This document shows positions 60,278 through 64,000 of a stretch of 64,000 nucleotides of DNA, piece by piece. Each line of letters begins with the position of its first letter. Position 1 is the stretch's first letter. Below the pieces are notes generated by a model, which worked only from the letters and a program-made list of their open reading frames with translations, did not search any database and was not told where the DNA came from. The stretch comes from Rhizophagus irregularis (Eukaryota; Glomeromycota; Glomeromycetes; Glomerales; Glomeraceae), in the NCBI RefSeq assembly GCF_026210795.1, contig NC_089434.1:248001-312000 (forward strand), read 5' to 3'. The translations under genes and the position numbers were made by a program.

Positions 60278-60376
60278 CCCTATAAAAAAAATTCTGGAAA
60301 AAACTCGGATAAATGATCATTTTATTCTGAAGAAACTCAAACACGTGATCATTTTTTTGAAAAATTTTTTATAGGG
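60278..60376. mobile_element. 99-bp inverted-repeat element in the promoter of kinase copy 2
   Basis: It starts CCCTATAAAAAAAATT and ends AATTTTTTATAGGG. The promoter of kinase copy 1 reads TCACACAACATTTGGTAATA across this point, while copy 2 has TCACACGAC, the element, then CATTTGATAATA. So the element is an insertion in copy 2 or a deletion in copy 1. Its termini resemble the element at 33760. Confidence 0.7.
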
Positions 60377-60484
60377 CATTTGATAATACATAAAACGGAT
60401 GAAAAACTCCTCTCCTAAATTTTTTTTTTTTTAAGTTACAAATTATTTTAAATTTTTTTAAACATTTTATAAGAAAATTATATT

Positions 60485-62861
60485 ATGTCTGATATTCGAT
60501 ATGAATTAGTTAAAGCTGCAATCAATAGAGCAATTACATCAATAGATTTTAATATTTATGATGATATACATAAGATACATGAATTTAAAAAACAAATTAT
60601 ACTTGCTGATAAATCTCTTACAAGTGATGAAAAAACTTATGCAATAAAAGATTTGAATAAGACATATGACAAAAATAAAATCAAGTATAATTCAGGAACA
60701 AAAAGAGTTTGTGAAAATTGTAACAAAGAATGTTTAGCTACATTATATTGTGAATATTGTGTTCAAAATTATTTAAAAGCAAACTTTTCAAATTGGACAT
60801 CTGGAAATAATGATATTGATAATTTAATACAAAAATGTCAAATTGAAACACTTAAACCAGATACTATAATTGAATGGATTCCATATAATAATTTACAAAA
60901 TATTGAATATTTAACAAAAGGTGGATTTTCTGAAATTTATACAGCAGATTGGATTGATGGAGGATATGAAAATTGGGATTCTAAAGAACAAAAATTAATA
61001 AGATTTGGAGATCAATATGTAATACTTAAAGGATTAGAAAATGTTGAAAGTGCAAATCGAAGATGGTTTGAAGAGGTTTGTAATTTAATTTTATTTGATT
61101 ATTACTCTCAGTTTTAGCTAAATAATAAATTATATATATATATATATTATATAGGCTGAATCACACTTAAAAATGAGCAATAAATGGTCACAAATCGTTC
61201 AATGTTATGGTTTAACACAAAATCCATCAAATGGAAATTATATGCTTATAATAAGCAGGATGGATACTGATTTAAGAAAATATTTACAACAAACTCAAAA
61301 TCAACTTATATGGAAAGAAAGAATAAAAATTGCTTTTGATATAATTAGAGCGCTTAGTGTTATTCATGATGAAGATACAATTCATAGAGATCTGCATTCT
61401 GGAAATATATTATATTCAAATCTAAATCAAGTTTGGTATATTAGCGATTTTGGATTCTGTGGACCTGCAGATAAATCAACAGAAAGTATATATGGTAATC
61501 TTCCTTACATAGCACCAGAAGTTATTTCTGGAAAGAAAACTACATTGAAATCTGATATTTATAGTATTGGAATGTTAATGTGGGAAATTTCATCTGGACA
61601 ACCTCCTTTTAGTTATTATGAAAATGATTATAATCTTGCATTGAATATAATTAATGGAATGAGACCAAAAGTAATATCAGGAACTCCTTTAAAATATGAA
61701 AATTTAATGAAACAATGTTGGGATGCTGATCCATCAAATAGACCTGATATTGGTATGCTTGGAGATGGAATTTATGAAATTCTGCAATTTTACCAAAGTA
61801 TATCAAATGAAATATTTCAACAAGAATCAAATAATAATTTAGAAAAAAACAGATTAATAAACAACTCAATAATGTCAAAACATATAAATAGCAAATCATT
61901 TACAAGTAAAATTCATCAATTTAAAAATTTACCTGAACCAAGAAATGCAACAGAAGGTATAATTTTAATATCTAATATTTATTATTTTTCTTTTAAAATA
62001 TTAATATTGTTTTAATTTTAAATAATAATAGAAGAGCAAGAAGGTAAAAATAACGGATGTGTATTAGAAATATGTGAAATATTTGATTATTTTTTCTAAC
62101 TTTGAAAAAAAATCATTTTAATAGCATTTCATAGTAAATCATATGATTGCTTTAATATTCCTGATAATAGTAAGTATTTTTAAAATTAAATTATTATTAT
62201 ATGATGCAATTATTAATTATTATTTTACTTAGTTGATGATTTTAATAATTCAAATGATCAAAATTATGTTGACACATCTAAAGCAAGTAGTATTTTAAAA
62301 GGTACTAACTAATAAAATAAATATATAGTTAATTTAATTTCTTAATTTATTTATAATGATTATAATTATTAATTTATCTTTGAATGATTTTTAGATGATA
62401 GTGACAAATCATTTAATGACTTACAAATAATAAATTCAAATGAAGGTAAATAAATAATACTATTTTGATTACAAGTTTTGTTTCTTGAAAAATAATACTA
62501 TATTCTACTTTTAATAGGTAATTATGGAATAGAAATAATGGAGCAACAACAAATAAAAAAGCATAATATAAAAAAACATAATATCGATATTGATGGTTTG
62601 TATCAGGTATAGTTAGTAGTAATTGATTATATAATAACATTATTTTTAATTCAATTTCCTCAATACAGACGAGGATGAAATCTATGATGATAAAAATTTT
62701 CATTCGGAGGAACAAGATGAATTAGAAATTACAGATGGCAAGTATTTCTCATATTACTAGTATATATGCTCTATTATATATTTGCAAGAAAAATATGTTT
62801 ATTTATTTAACTAATTAATTTGTATTTTTATTGATTTATTTATTTGTTAGATGGATTTTAA
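60485..62861 (+). CDS. TKL-like protein kinase with CxxC N-terminus, copy 2
   Basis: Nine exons join in frame: 60485-61075, 61155-61956, 62032-62043, 62125-62169, 62233-62301, 62395-62445, 62518-62595, 62669-62737 and 62851-62861, giving 575 residues. Most of the protein is near-identical to copy 1. The Cys motif (CENCNKEC, YCEYC), glycine loop TKGGFSE, Lys 182, HRDLHSGN and IAPE are all present, and the magnesium motif is the canonical DFG (295-297). The tail differs: the sixth exon (DDSDKSFNDLQIINSNE) is unlike the GMSKRLSKVFNKLQ exon at that place in copy 1, which shows exon turnover between paralogues. The intron after 62737 has a GC donor, and all tail introns are phase 1. The promoter differs from copy 1 by a ~100-bp element. 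Substrate unknown. Confidence 0.88.
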
Positions 62862-64000
62862 ATTATTTAATATCTGGCAGAATATGTTTTATTTACTTTT
62901 ACTTTTTTCTTTATTTTGAATTATTTAAACACTAAAGTTTAGAGTAGGTAAAATTTTTTACAAGATTCTTAGTTTGTAATTTAAATAATTCATTATTATT
63001 ATTATTATTATTATTACTTACTCATTAAATAGTAAATAATTTAACTTTTGTGATAATATACAGTAAAATCTTTGACCTAAGTACTGCAAATAAATTATTT
63101 TATGTATGGGAGTGAAAAGTTTAACACTATATTTAATGAATTTACAATAAAATAAGTCATGATAATAGGAGTCAATTAAGACTAAAATTTTCATATTTAT
63201 GCAAAGTTGGTATGATTTGTTCATTGGATTTTTTCATTTGTTATATAAAGGTCCATTAAAAGAATGTAATAAAATTATCCCTTTCAATGCATCACCTATA
63301 TTTTTGGCTCGAACAAAATTAATGATAGATCAAATTACAGGCTAAAATTACTAATTCAATCACATGATATTATCGCTAATGATCACGAATATTTGGTGTA
63401 TTGAATGAAAATAATTTTAATGTCATATATACAAATTTTAATGATTATTTCAAATATTGAATCATTAACAAATTAAATGTATGAATTATTTAATGCTCAT
63501 GTTAACAATTTTAAAAATTTAAATTACAATTTATTTTAATCATTTATCGTAATGAAATATGTAAATTTATTATAATTAATTATGACCCCAGACCTTTTTA
63601 TTCATATATTAAAATCACACACATAATTATTGTAGGATTTACAAAAGCTAAATTAATAAAATTTACTATTTAACTATTTAAATGGGAATGTCAACTAACC
63701 TAACGTTAATCAAATTCACTATGGCCAAGAATATTCATACATTAATGATACGTAATTCAAAGTTATCAATAAAGTAACGGTACGAGGTCCAAATTTTGAT
63801 TCTATATTTATTATTTCATCCGTCGTAATTAAAAAGTTATAAATGATCAACAATTGATCGATACTGTGATAAAATAATATCAGATAAGCTGGCTTTGCTA
63901 TTAGTCAAATAGTTGTAAGATACTTTTCCTTCAAAGAGGCACGAGAGAGTTCTGTTTATTTGTGTAATTAAGAACGCCCGCAGTAGTTGACCTATACTAT
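62862..64000. other. 3' flank of kinase copy 2, no gene
   Basis: Duplicated flank matching 54145-55047 and then 59398-59985 without the LINE. No coding gene. The similarity runs to the window edge, so the unit may continue to the right. Confidence 0.7.

Noticed and set aside
1..64000. tRNA, rRNA, CRISPR or bacterial-type operon features
   Set aside because: None recognised; no cloverleaf-like or rRNA-like segments were seen on inspection and the gene structure is eukaryotic. A tRNA scan would settle the tRNA question.

Overview
The window looks like nuclear DNA of a filamentous fungus, most likely an arbuscular mycorrhizal fungus of the Rhizophagus type (Glomeromycotina). The evidence is very AT-rich intergenic DNA, genes split by many short GT-AG (and two GC-AG) introns, a fungal Frizzled-type receptor, F-box/leucine-rich genes, and a tandem family of kinases with a CxxC-rich N-terminus of the kind that is hugely expanded in that group. 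The species is inferred, not shown. Exon models were built by hand from splice sites and reading-frame continuity, and all multi-exon models close in frame.

Layout. 1-1877: 3' part of a vasculin (GPBP1)-like gene. 3.6-9.7 kb: a tandem array of five small secreted-peptide genes plus one decayed copy. They share a near-identical signal peptide and KR propeptide, variable mature peptides, a TATA plus leader promoter and a 3' hairpin motif. 10.3-18.4 kb (minus): a 16-exon HEATR5/Laa1-like AP-1 accessory protein of about 2247 residues. 20.4-22.0 kb: a four-exon Frizzled/Smoothened-like 7TM receptor. 22-27.4 kb: gene-poor DNA with a solo-LTR candidate and inverted-repeat elements. 27.4-30.7 kb (minus): an auxilin/Swa2-like gene (UBA-TPR-J), so two clathrin/AP-1 genes lie within 20 kb. 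30.7-36.6 kb: gene-poor DNA holding at least four MITE-like elements and an RCC1 gene scrap. 36.7-37.4 kb: a purine-rich G-tract minisatellite. 38.6-40 kb: a kinase pseudogene. 41.3-43.2 kb (minus): an RCC1-repeat gene with a basic tail. 45.5-47.2 kb: an F-box protein.

47-64 kb is a duplicated kinase block. A 3'-tail-only relic (49.8-50.4 kb) is followed by two complete nine-exon kinase genes (51.8-54.1 and 60.5-62.9 kb) whose flanks are also duplicated. A 4.3-kb, 5'-truncated, decayed LINE (RT with YMDD, RNase H) is inserted downstream of the first copy and flanked by a 9-bp target duplication. A ~100-bp inverted-repeat element sits in the promoter of the second copy only.

The most interesting system is the secreted-peptide array: a conserved pre-pro region, a conserved 17-residue C-terminal module in most copies, and one copy remodelled into a six-cysteine mini-peptide of 30 residues. 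The second is the kinase family, whose 3' tails are strings of tiny exons joined only by phase-1 introns, including a 12-nt exon.
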